Position numbers and translations under genes: made by a program
Part shown: positions 47,895 to 56,146 of the stretch, in pieces
Layout: each line of letters starts with the position of its first letter
Numbering within the stretch: the first letter of the stretch is position 1
Notes under the pieces: model-generated
Databases searched by the model: none
What the model saw: only the letters and a program-made list of their open reading frames with translations
What the model was told of the DNA's origin: nothing
Assembly (NCBI RefSeq): GCF_000427405.1
Contig: NZ_KE386491.1
Span: forward strand, 2,525,001-2,589,000
Origin: Flectobacillus major DSM 103
Lineage (GTDB): Bacteria > Bacteroidota > Bacteroidia > Cytophagales > Spirosomataceae
DNA: 64,000 nt
Direction of reading: 5' to 3'

Positions 47895-47925
47895 TTTGCA
47901 AAATTATTAACCAAAAGTAGCTTTG
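47895..47925 (+). promoter_or_regulatory. Bacteroidota-type promoter of nspC
   Basis: TTTG at 47895-47898, then 19 bases, then TAGCTTTG at 47918-47925. This is an exact match to the -33/-7 consensus, 85 bases before the gene. Confidence 0.65.
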
Positions 47926-48010
47926 AAGGTTAATAAATATGTAGTAGCCTAAGCAAAAGTATTGCTTTTGTAGGTAGCTCAACAAACCATATCAACCAAG
48001 AAAATTTGAA

Positions 48011-49144
48011 ATGATTGATTTTTCACAAATACCTTCTCCTTGTTACGTGCTAGAAGACAGTCTTTTACGTAAAAACCTTACACTGCTCAAGTATGTGCAG
48101 GAACAAGCAGGTATCGAAATAATTTGTGCATTGAAAGGCTTTTCAATGTATAGTACTTTTCCGATGGTACGCCAGTATCTGGCTGGTGCTACAGCAAGTT
48201 CGCTCAACGAAGCTCGCTTGTGTTTTGAAGAAATGCAAACCAAAGCACACGTATATGCTCCTGCTTATTTGGAAAAAGAATTTGATGAAATGATGGGATA
48301 CGCCAGTCACCTGACTTTCAATTCTTTAAACCAATTTAACCAGTTTGGTCAGCGTGCTATTGCCAATGGTATTAGTTGTGGTTTGCGTATCAATCCGCAA
48401 TATTCGGAAGTAGAAACCGATATGTACAATCCCTGTATTGCTGGTTCTAGGCTAGGAATTACCCGTAATCAGTTGGGCGATACCCTACCCGAAGGTATCG
48501 AAGGATTACACTCTCATACGCTATGCGAAAACGATTCTTATACCTTAGAGCGTACCCTCAATGCGATTGTCGAGCGTTTTGGAGGCTTATTAGAACAAGC
48601 AAAATGGCTTAACTTGGGAGGGGGACACCTTATTACAAGGGCCGATTATGACCCCGAACATTTGATTTCTGTACTCAAAAATCTCAAAGCTCGTTTTCCA
48701 CATCTTAAAGTAATTTTAGAACCAGGCTCGGCTGTTGGCTGGAGAACAGGCTATTTAACTTCTACGGTTCTCGACATTATTGACTCGCAGGGAATAGACG
48801 TAGCAATCTTAGATGTTAGCTTTGCCGCTCACATGCCCGATACTTTAGAAATGCCCTATAAACCAAGAATCTTGGGGGCTCATCACGAACCTGTTGAAGG
48901 CAAGCCAACGTACCGCTTTGGCGGTATGACTTGCTTGGCGGGCGACTATTACGGTGATTATTCGTTTGATAAACCTTTGGCTATTGGCGACTCTATCGTA
49001 TTCGACGATATGATACATTATACCATGGTAAAAACAACCACCTTCAATGGCGTAAATTTACCCTCAATCGGTATCTGGCGTGAAAACGATACTTTCGATT
49101 TGGTGAAAAGCTTCGGCTACGAAAGTTTCAAAGATCGTTTATAG
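48011..49144 (+). CDS. nspC: Carboxynorspermidine decarboxylase
   Basis: PLP enzyme that makes spermidine or norspermidine by decarboxylating the carboxy form. 377 residues with the alanine-racemase-type barrel. The PLP lysine is in ICALKGFSMYS (about 43), and there are GIEGLHSHTLCENDSYTLE, WLNLGGGHLITRADYD, and EPGSAVGWRTGYL. These match NspC rather than diaminopimelate or ornithine decarboxylase. Its partner carboxynorspermidine dehydrogenase is not in the window. Its own promoter lies upstream. Confidence 0.93.
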   Translation: MIDFSQIPSPCYVLEDSLLRKNLTLLKYVQEQAGIEIICALKGFSMYSTFPMVRQYLAGATASSLNEARLCFEEMQTKAHVYAPAYLEKEFDEMMGYASHLTFNSLNQFNQFGQRAIANGISCGLRINPQYSEVETDMYNPCIAGSRLGITRNQLGDTLPEGIEGLHSHTLCENDSYTLERTLNAIVERFGGLLEQAKWLNLGGGHLITRADYDPEHLISVLKNLKARFPHLKVILEPGSAVGWRTGYLTSTVLDIIDSQGIDVAILDVSFAAHMPDTLEMPYKPRILGAHHEPVEGKPTYRFGGMTCLAGDYYGDYSFDKPLAIGDSIVFDDMIHYTMVKTTTFNGVNLPSIGIWRENDTFDLVKSFGYESFKDRL

Positions 49145-49160
49145 GTCAACAAACATATAC

Positions 49161-49203
49161 ATTTCCTGTAAATCAGATATATAATACTTGATTTACAGGA
49201 AAT
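49161..49203. terminator. Bidirectional hairpin after nspC
   Basis: Perfect 15-base arms ATTTCCTGTAAATCA at 49161-49175 and its complement at 49189-49203, with a 13-base loop, between convergent genes. No long T-run. Confidence 0.6.
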
Positions 49204-49234
49204 GTCAACCTGATGGTTAACTAATACGCTCCTA

Positions 49235-49903
49235 TTATTCATCAAACGCAAAAATAGAATAATCGACCATCATATTATTCGTCAAATCGGGTACATCATC
49301 GCGTTTGCGCTCGCCATGTAGATAGTGTTCACGGCGGTTGAGCGACATCATCAAAATACCAATCATATCATCCTTATTCTTCTTAGCCACTTGTGCTATT
49401 GTATTGATAGCCAAATTAGTAATGGCAATCGAAGCCGTAAAGGTAGGGTTGGGTACGTTTTTAATTATAGTACTCAAGTTTCCTGCAAACTTATTCAAAT
49501 CAGTTCCCGTAAGAATATCGTTTACCATCGTAGCGGTATCTCTAATATTTTTATCACTTTCGTAAGCAATAAACTGCCAGTCAAAGCTTTCAGGAATAGC
49601 TTTTGACTGATACAGTACAAACCCTGTATCGCCAAAAGTCATTTGGTGTCCGTCTTTTACATTTTCTATCTCTGTCAAAATTCTGCTCCCAATTACACTT
49701 TCTACTCCTCTTTTGATAATTTCTTGTTTTTCGGTGGCATCGTTAGTCTGGATAAAATCCGAGAAATCTGGGAAATCCGCAAATTCGGTAGAAACAAAAC
49801 TAATCAATTTGACCTGTGCCAAATCTTTGCCTATAATTCCCAGAAACTTCCTTTTTTCACGGTTATCATAGATTTTGAGCTTATTAATTCTAAAATAAAA
49901 CAT
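49235..49903 (-). CDS. Hypothetical protein
   Basis: 222 residues, no signal peptide. The first part is strand-rich (MFYFRINKLKIYDNREKR, FLGIIGKDLAQVKLISFVST), the second helical (NLSTIIKNVPNPTFTASIAI, TNLAINTIAQVAKKNKDD), and the end MVDYSIFAFDE is acidic. I do not recognise it. It stands alone, convergent with nspC and divergent from the helicase gene, so context gives no clue. Confidence 0.6.
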   Translation of the reverse strand: MFYFRINKLKIYDNREKRKFLGIIGKDLAQVKLISFVSTEFADFPDFSDFIQTNDATEKQEIIKRGVESVIGSRILTEIENVKDGHQMTFGDTGFVLYQSKAIPESFDWQFIAYESDKNIRDTATMVNDILTGTDLNKFAGNLSTIIKNVPNPTFTASIAITNLAINTIAQVAKKNKDDMIGILMMSLNRREHYLHGERKRDDVPDLTNNMMVDYSIFAFDE

Positions 49904-50233
49904 AGTCGATTGTTTTTATATTGGTTGTATTTGTTGGGAAAATTGAATGGCCAGCTTATTGTAAAAGCCCCTTCTGAGAATGCTATAGCGTGTACAAAAC
50001 AGTCTTTCAATTCCTATCCTCCTTAATTTTTATCAAGATACGATTTGTTATAAGATACACTTATTTATTTTGATTAAATGGTCAAATAGTTTGTCGCTCA
50101 AAAAGTAGTACCTTTGCCTATCAATCAACTTTTTACGAATTTAATATACAAAAGTCTTCAAAATTGCGTTGGCCAAGTGCCTCAAAAGGTATATTATCTT
50201 TTTGCTACTTTGTAATTTTGTCAATTTCTCACT
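49904..50233. other. Divergent intergenic region
   Basis: 330 bases upstream of the helicase. TAATTTTG at 50213-50220 fits the -7 consensus but is only 13 bases from the start codon. No gene is seen. Confidence 0.4.
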
Positions 50234-51376
50234 ATGACATTTGAATCACTAGGATTATCCGAAGCTCTTCTCAAAGCGATTGTTGAACAGCAATATACCG
50301 CTCCTTTTCCTATTCAAGAACAAGCCATTCCTGCTATTTTGGCAGGAAAAGATGTACAGGGTATTGCTCAGACAGGTTCAGGAAAAACAGCCAGTTTTGT
50401 ATTGCCAATTCTGGAGCTATTTCAACGCAAAAAGGCGGCAAGAAGTCTTCATTTGAAGGTATTGATTTTAGTACCAACACGTGAACTAGCGATTCAGATT
50501 TCGGAGGTTATTAATGGCTTTGAACAATTTTTGCCTAAAAAGGTGAAAAATACACCTGTTTTTGGAGGTATTCCGCTAAATCAACAGATGGTCAAACTCA
50601 AAAATACCGAAATCTTGGTAGCTACTCCTGGGCGATTGCTAGAATTGGTATCAACCCAGTCGATAAACTTGGCCAAGATAGAAATGTTGGTACTAGACGA
50701 AGCTGACAAAATGTTGGATTTGGGTTTTCAGGAAGAGGTCAATCAAATTTTGGCTTTGTTACCCACCAAACGCCAAAATATCTTGTTCTCGGCAACACTA
50801 GATACCGAAAGCAAGCTTATCAAAGATACGCTGCTATGCGACCCAATACGTATCGAAGTAGAAGCTACTGAAAAAAATATCGACTTGATTCAGCAGTCAG
50901 CTTATCAGGTTGACCCCGAACGCAAAGGGCCTTTATTACGCTATTTAATCAAGCAAAAAGATATGAAACAGGTTTTGGTGTTTGTGTCGTCGGTACGAAC
51001 AGCCGATAACTTGGTTATAAAGCTGAAAAAAAATGGTATTCAGGCTATGGCTATTCATAGTAAAAAAACTCAAGGGGCTAGAATCGAAGCCCTATTTAGC
51101 TTCAAAAAAGGCGGTATTCGGGTGCTAGTGGCCACAGATTTGGCTTCAAGGGGTATCGATATTCAGTTTTTACCTTTTGTGATTAATTACGAACTGCCTC
51201 GTTCGCCCAAAGACTATGTACATCGGATTGGTAGAACTGGTAGAGCCGAAGCATCGGGCGAGGCTATTTCATTGATTTGCCCAGAAGACGAGCATCACTT
51301 TAAGATTATTCAAAAAAAAATGGGCAAAAAAGTAACAATCTTACCTTCAGACGAGTTGAACCTGACTGGCATGTAA
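50234..51376 (+). CDS. DEAD-box RNA helicase, RhlE-like
   Basis: ATP-dependent RNA unwinding, for ribosome assembly or RNA decay. 380 residues, the short core length. Q motif FPIQEQAIPAIL (about 25), Walker A AQTGSGKTA (about 47), PTRELAIQ, GG, TPGR, DEAD box VLDEADKML (about 155), SAT (about 183), then the second RecA domain with ATDLASRGID and HRIGRTGRAE. The C-terminal basic extension found in many RhlE proteins is missing here. It stands alone with its own hairpin terminator. Confidence 0.95.
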   Translation: MTFESLGLSEALLKAIVEQQYTAPFPIQEQAIPAILAGKDVQGIAQTGSGKTASFVLPILELFQRKKAARSLHLKVLILVPTRELAIQISEVINGFEQFLPKKVKNTPVFGGIPLNQQMVKLKNTEILVATPGRLLELVSTQSINLAKIEMLVLDEADKMLDLGFQEEVNQILALLPTKRQNILFSATLDTESKLIKDTLLCDPIRIEVEATEKNIDLIQQSAYQVDPERKGPLLRYLIKQKDMKQVLVFVSSVRTADNLVIKLKKNGIQAMAIHSKKTQGARIEALFSFKKGGIRVLVATDLASRGIDIQFLPFVINYELPRSPKDYVHRIGRTGRAEASGEAISLICPEDEHHFKIIQKKMGKKVTILPSDELNLTGM

Positions 51377-51417
51377 ATTTACTAAGTAACCCTTTGGCTT
51401 ATAATTTTCTAATTCTC

Positions 51418-51455
51418 TTTCTATTAGCCGTTAGATACCTGTCGGCTAATAGAAA
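51418..51455. terminator. Bidirectional terminator after the helicase
   Basis: Perfect 13-base stem TTTCTATTAGCCG / CGGCTAATAGAAA at 51418-51430 and 51443-51455 with a 12-base loop, between convergent genes ending at 51376 and 51481. Confidence 0.75.
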
Positions 51456-51480
51456 ACCCTTTTGCTTGAATCTGTTTTAT

Positions 51481-52611
51481 TTACCGCCTTTTTATCACAA
51501 GCTTTTCGCCGTTCATTTTTTCAATGGTATACTCCTTGGCATTATTGAGGTAAAACCAATTCAAAAACTCACAATTGTCTTTAAAATCTGCTACCGATTT
51601 ATCGTCAACTCTGCTTATTTCCTCGTTGATTTGTAAGGAAGCCCCTGTACTTATGTCAGAAATACAGCGGGCTGTAATCACAAATTTTTGCTGCACTATC
51701 GACACCCGTGCATCAAATTCGGTAGAACTGGGCTTGGGGCTTGGCAACAAAGCAAGGTAATAGCTTTGGGCTTGGTGGTTAAGTATTATTTTGCTACAGT
51801 ACCTCGACAAAAACCCTACTCCTATTTTCGTATCTGTTTTTTCATGAATCGTTACTTGTAAAGGTGCTATCGTATGTCCTTGTAGTTGTACATTGTCGAG
51901 CCAAACTTTTTTGACGGTATCGGCTTTTCCCAATCCCGACACAGCCATCGACGAACTAAGGTAAAGCTGGGCTTGCCCAAGCAACTGTTTTTGGTGGTAT
52001 ATTGCATTGAAAAAAGTATTTTCGGGAAGATCCAAAATACCCGTGAACCCAAAATCAATAAGGCACTTGGTGTTGCTTGTACCTATTTGTAGGTCAACAA
52101 CAGGTCGGTTTCGCTCATATTTGATAGAAATTTCGAGGGTGTTTTCAGGTTTTGGAAAAGGCTTTGGGGCTACTATTATGATATTTTTTTCAAAGTCGAT
52201 AACCCAATTTAATTGCCCTATAATATCCATTCCCAATAAATAAAGTCGATTACAGGTTAGATATTCCATGTCGTACAAAACACTTTTTACCTTCCTAAAC
52301 TGATGCGACCCAATGGTAAGGTGATTAATTACCACATTTTTTAATTGAATAGTAGCAAGGTTAGCATCTTTGATTTTTTTTTCTGAATTTTTCACCAACA
52401 AATTTGCTTCTTTTTGATTATTGGAATTGGCCAAGCCCAAGCCAGCTCCTGTATCAAAAGCAAAAAAGGTTTGTTGCCCGTTGAGTTGTCCTTGAAAAAT
52501 CAGTAATTTTTTATCAAGCGAAAAGTGTATGGTATCAACGCCTATGTCTTGTGCCAAAGAACACCACGATACCAGCAATAGGAAAATAAAACTACAATAA
52601 AATTTAAACAT
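51481..52611 (-). CDS. Secreted retropepsin-like aspartyl protease homologue
   Basis: 376 residues. Signal peptide MFKFYCSFIFLLLVSWCSLAQ. A first pepsin-like half has the DTGA active-site motif (FFAFDTGAGLGL, about 50). The second half has CLIDFGFTGILDL where the catalytic Asp is kept but followed by Phe-Gly rather than Thr-Gly, so it is likely weakened. The last 80 residues look like a PDZ-like domain (ISTGASLQINEEISRVDDKSV). Predicted periplasmic; the substrate is unknown. It runs with the DUF4199 gene, 10 bases apart. Confidence 0.75.
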   Translation of the reverse strand: MFKFYCSFIFLLLVSWCSLAQDIGVDTIHFSLDKKLLIFQGQLNGQQTFFAFDTGAGLGLANSNNQKEANLLVKNSEKKIKDANLATIQLKNVVINHLTIGSHQFRKVKSVLYDMEYLTCNRLYLLGMDIIGQLNWVIDFEKNIIIVAPKPFPKPENTLEISIKYERNRPVVDLQIGTSNTKCLIDFGFTGILDLPENTFFNAIYHQKQLLGQAQLYLSSSMAVSGLGKADTVKKVWLDNVQLQGHTIAPLQVTIHEKTDTKIGVGFLSRYCSKIILNHQAQSYYLALLPSPKPSSTEFDARVSIVQQKFVITARCISDISTGASLQINEEISRVDDKSVADFKDNCEFLNWFYLNNAKEYTIEKMNGEKLVIKRR

Positions 52612-52621
52612 GGAGAATAAT

Positions 52622-53101
52622 TTATGATTTGGATTTGGTAAAAAACGCTACAATTGCCGTAGTCAATAAGCCCATAATAATAGCCCCTACTACACTTTGA
52701 ATCATGTAATTCTTTAGGTTGAAATAAGCTTCTGCATCGGTTTGAGACATTTGCCCATGCGAGACTACGTACGTAATTACATTGGGAAAATACTCTGGCG
52801 AAATCACCTTCGAGGTAATCCATTGGCTAGCAGGACTCAGCACCGCTACAACCAACGTAATAATTGCTCCGCTGACAAAACCTTGCCGATAGGTCATTTT
52901 ACCTGCATAATCATCATTCTTTTTGTCTAGCAACGCAAAAACATAAATAGCGATAGCGGGAATAGCAATGAAATTAGTAACAATAGGATGCTTGTCGATA
53001 TAGGGGCCATGTAAACCTATGACTTTTTCAAGTACCATCCAGAAAAGACTCATTAAAACAAAAATGACTCCCCATTTTAGTTCGGTTGCAATTGTGTTCA
53101 T
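52622..53101 (-). CDS. DUF4199 membrane protein
   Basis: 159 residues with four membrane segments (about 8-28, 40-57, 75-98 and 135-155). It opens MNTIATELKWGVIFVLMSLFWMVLEKVIGLHGPYIDKHP as DUF4199 proteins do, and carries DDYAGKMTYRQGFVSGAIITL in the middle. The function of this Bacteroidota family is unknown. The small gap to the protease-like gene suggests they are cotranscribed. Confidence 0.8.
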   Translation of the reverse strand: MNTIATELKWGVIFVLMSLFWMVLEKVIGLHGPYIDKHPIVTNFIAIPAIAIYVFALLDKKNDDYAGKMTYRQGFVSGAIITLVVAVLSPASQWITSKVISPEYFPNVITYVVSHGQMSQTDAEAYFNLKNYMIQSVVGAIIMGLLTTAIVAFFTKSKS

Positions 53102-53135
53102 ACTTACTTAAGGGTTATCGTGTTCAATAGATTAC

Positions 53136-53810
53136 TCAAAATGAAATTTCTAGTATTCTGCGTTGATAATTACCTTTCTCTACAATCCAAAGTACCGCAT
53201 AAGCTCCTGTACCATCGCCATTATTGGCTACAAGGTATAAAGTTGATGTTTGGGGGGCAAAATATACCTCAGTTGCCTTTAAATTGGGTTCATATAAACT
53301 TTGTAGGGCTATTTTGGGTAAGTTCAATTGTTTTTTACCAATTTGAATGCTTATTTTTTTATATAAGCTTTGCGGAATCGTGCCGTCTGTCCCCCAAATA
53401 TCCTTGAAGTCTATCGTTTCAAGTGTTTTGTTACCATATTGCAAGGAATGTTTTTTAGCCTGAAAATCGGCTATGGCTATTGTTACAGAAATATCGTCAG
53501 CTTGAAAAACTTTACTTTTTTCTGCCAACTCGGTACATGGCACTACCTGTAATTTTGACAAAAACTTGGCTTTTGAACTTGGAATATAGCCCGTATAAGC
53601 TTTTTGATTAGTTTCGTACGAGATATTCAACCAGTTTCCTTCTTTGCCAACCACAAAGGCAATGGCGTTTTGGTGGAGGGTATCCACAATATTTTTGGCG
53701 GTTTGCTGTGGCGAACTTCGTACCAATACCTTGGGGTCTTTGCTATCAATCAAAACAAACTGAGCATAACCCGATGAAATACACCAACAAAATAGCAAGA
53801 ATGTTTTCAT
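53136..53810 (-). CDS. Secreted SH3-like protein, unknown function
   Basis: 224 residues with a signal peptide (MKTFLLFCWCISSGYAQFVL). The N-terminal mature part resembles a bacterial SH3 domain (VRSSPQQTAKNIVDTLHQNAIAFV, NWLNISYETNQKAYTGYIPSSKA). The rest is strand-rich with no active-site motif. Such domains bind cell wall or other proteins. It precedes the DUF4199 gene on the same strand, 34 bases away. Confidence 0.7.
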   Translation of the reverse strand: MKTFLLFCWCISSGYAQFVLIDSKDPKVLVRSSPQQTAKNIVDTLHQNAIAFVVGKEGNWLNISYETNQKAYTGYIPSSKAKFLSKLQVVPCTELAEKSKVFQADDISVTIAIADFQAKKHSLQYGNKTLETIDFKDIWGTDGTIPQSLYKKISIQIGKKQLNLPKIALQSLYEPNLKATEVYFAPQTSTLYLVANNGDGTGAYAVLWIVEKGNYQRRILEISF

Positions 53811-54382
53811 AAGAAAGAATATTTATACGTAAAAACCTCCTTCAACATCACTTATGAATAACTGTAATATTATAGAATAATTTACTCATTTTTCATTGAT
53901 ATTTCCTCTTACAATCCATACTTTTTTGTATTTAAGCCGATTCTTAGTCTACACTATTACCCGTACGTATACTATAAAAAACAGAGCCGAATACTATTTT
54001 ATAGACATTATTGCTTATCAATTAAAAAATGAGTTTGAGCTTTTATTTTTAAATCACTTATATTTGTGTAATAATTATAGCATGTTGAAATATAAGCCAT
54101 GTCATTTCGATGATATAACCATACTTAACGCCAAGTATTTCACTGCCATAAGTTTCGCCAGTTTATCTGTGTTTTTGATTAAAAATACGAACCACTCCAT
54201 AAAACAAATAAAAAATACTTCTTCTACTTACTAACAGCCATACTACTAAGTATATGCCTAAGTTTTAAATTGATGTGGTGTAAGTTTTATTAGATACACA
54301 CAATTATTAATATATAAATAAGTCATCTTATAACCATAGGCTGCTGTGCTACAGCGGGCTATGAAAGGTAGGCTATTCATCA
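53811..54382. other. Divergent intergenic region, no gene seen
   Basis: 572 AT-rich bases. An open frame from a TTG at 53896 encodes a 112-residue product rich in Tyr, Ile and Asn with no recognisable features, and I do not accept it as a gene. No strong promoter motif was recognised. Confidence 0.5.
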
Positions 54383-56146
54383 ATGAGCTCAAAAAAAATA
54401 CTGCCATATTTGTTATTATTCTTACTACCATTTGGTTACCAATCGGTTGGGCAAGTATTGCCCTTAACCCGCTCCGATTCGGGACGAGTAATCGAATTTC
54501 AAGCTAAGTACGCCAATTATCTGAGCGACAACAATTATAAAGAAGCCTCTCGAATGATGAACGAAATAGGCTTTATTTATTGGAATTATAACCAATACAA
54601 AAAGGCTATTAGTTTTTATGAAAGAAGTTTGAAGCTCAATGCTACTATTGAAAACAGCAATGGTATAGCCATGATTCACAACAACTTGGGTATGCTGTAC
54701 GCCGATGTCGAAGACTACGACAAAGCTTTGTACCATTTTACACAAACGCTTGCCGCCCGACGTTCACAGAAGGAATCCTATAGTATTATTTCGTCATTGA
54801 TTAACCGCTCGGTTGTTTATAATAATATCAAAAAATACAATTTGGCCATTACCGATTTGCAAGAAGCCCTCAATTTGGCTCGTGAGCTAAACGATATTAA
54901 GCAGATGGCAAGTACCTACGCCATGTTAAGCGAATCGTACGAAAAAGCAGGGAATGTTGATGAATCGCTCAAATATTTTGAACTATATAAGTCTTTTCAC
55001 GACCAGATTCAAAAAAAGGAAGTCAATAAATTGGCGAGCGAATTGGAAGCTGAAAGCCTCAAAAAGCAACTTGCCGAAGCTACCGCCAAAACCAAGGCTT
55101 TAGAATTGGAAAAAAACGAGATTAAGCTCAAAGAAAGTGGCGAGCAGCTCGAAAGTGCAATGTCCAAAAATGATAACCTTTATCAAAACCTCACTCGTGC
55201 CGAAATGCTAGTGGAGCTACAAAAACAGCACCTAAAAGCCGAACAAGCCGATGCCGATGCCGATGCCATTCAGGCCAAAAATATTGTCTTAGAAAAAGAG
55301 CAAAAATATATCTATATCATTACAGGTATTGTCAGTTGGTTTATATTGGCTATTACCTTGATTGTGTATTTGAATAGCCGCAAAACCAAAGCTAAAAATC
55401 AACAGTTGCACGAACAAAATTTGGCTATTGCCAAGCAAAAAGAGCAGTTAGAGGTTTCAAACGATGTGAAAAATAGAATTTTCTCTATTATTGCTCACGA
55501 CCTCCGCGGGCCAATAGGTTCGTTGCAAGGCTTTTTTATGATTATCGAAGAATTTTATGTCGATATTCCCGAAGATTTAAAACAAATTTTGAGTCAACTA
55601 CGTACCGAAAACGCTCAGGTATCTACCATTTTGGATAACCTCCTCAACTGGGCTAAAACCCAAATGGCGGAACTCAAACCAAAATTACAAGAAGTCAATA
55701 TCAATTTATTGGTTGAAGAAAATATCAAGCTATTACAGCGTTCGGCCGAAGCCAAAAACATACAGATTATCGACGAAGTACCTGAAGGCTTAGTGGCTCA
55801 ATCCGACCTTGAAATGACCAAAATTGTTTTAAGAAATTTAATCCAAAATGCAATTAAATTTACCAAGCAAAATGGCAAAATACATATTCAGGCCCATTTA
55901 CGAGACGATACTACAGTAGAAATTACTGTAAAAGATAGTGGCGTTGGCATGAGTGAAGAAAAAATTAGTACCTTATTTAGCCTCAAAAACAATAAGTCTA
56001 CTTACGGTACCAACAACGAAAAAGGTACAGGCCTTGGCCTTATTCTTTGCAATGATTTAGTAAAAATATGCAATGGACAACTAGAAGTTGCCAGCGAAAT
56101 CAATAAAGGAACGACCGTTACAATAACCCTGAATTCTAGCAAATGA
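54383..56146 (+). CDS. TPR sensor histidine kinase
   Basis: 587 residues. Signal peptide or anchor at the start (PYLLLFLLPFGYQSVGQ), TPR repeats at about 35-210 (AISFYERSLKLNA, DKALYHFTQTLAARR and others), a coiled coil to about 300, one membrane segment near 310-328 (YIITGIVSWFILAITLIVYL), then HisKA with the phospho-acceptor His in IIAHDLRGPIG (about 372) and HATPase_c with NAIKFTK, DSGVGM and KGTGLGL. It senses signals in the periplasm through the TPR part and phosphorylates an unknown regulator. No response regulator is adjacent. Its stop overlaps the next start as ATGA. Confidence 0.93.
   Translation: MSSKKILPYLLLFLLPFGYQSVGQVLPLTRSDSGRVIEFQAKYANYLSDNNYKEASRMMNEIGFIYWNYNQYKKAISFYERSLKLNATIENSNGIAMIHNNLGMLYADVEDYDKALYHFTQTLAARRSQKESYSIISSLINRSVVYNNIKKYNLAITDLQEALNLARELNDIKQMASTYAMLSESYEKAGNVDESLKYFELYKSFHDQIQKKEVNKLASELEAESLKKQLAEATAKTKALELEKNEIKLKESGEQLESAMSKNDNLYQNLTRAEMLVELQKQHLKAEQADADADAIQAKNIVLEKEQKYIYIITGIVSWFILAITLIVYLNSRKTKAKNQQLHEQNLAIAKQKEQLEVSNDVKNRIFSIIAHDLRGPIGSLQGFFMIIEEFYVDIPEDLKQILSQLRTENAQVSTILDNLLNWAKTQMAELKPKLQEVNINLLVEENIKLLQRSAEAKNIQIIDEVPEGLVAQSDLEMTKIVLRNLIQNAIKFTKQNGKIHIQAHLRDDTTVEITVKDSGVGMSEEKISTLFSLKNNKSTYGTNNEKGTGLGLILCNDLVKICNGQLEVASEINKGTTVTITLNSSK

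Noticed and set aside
53896-54234. 112-residue open frame in the intergenic region before the TPR kinase
   Set aside because: It starts with TTG, is AT-driven in composition and has no motif or conserved look; it is better seen as non-coding.
55240-55275. Tandem GCCGAT hexamers in the TPR kinase gene
   Set aside because: Three in-frame copies encode Ala-Asp in a coiled coil; this is a minor local repeat within a normal gene.
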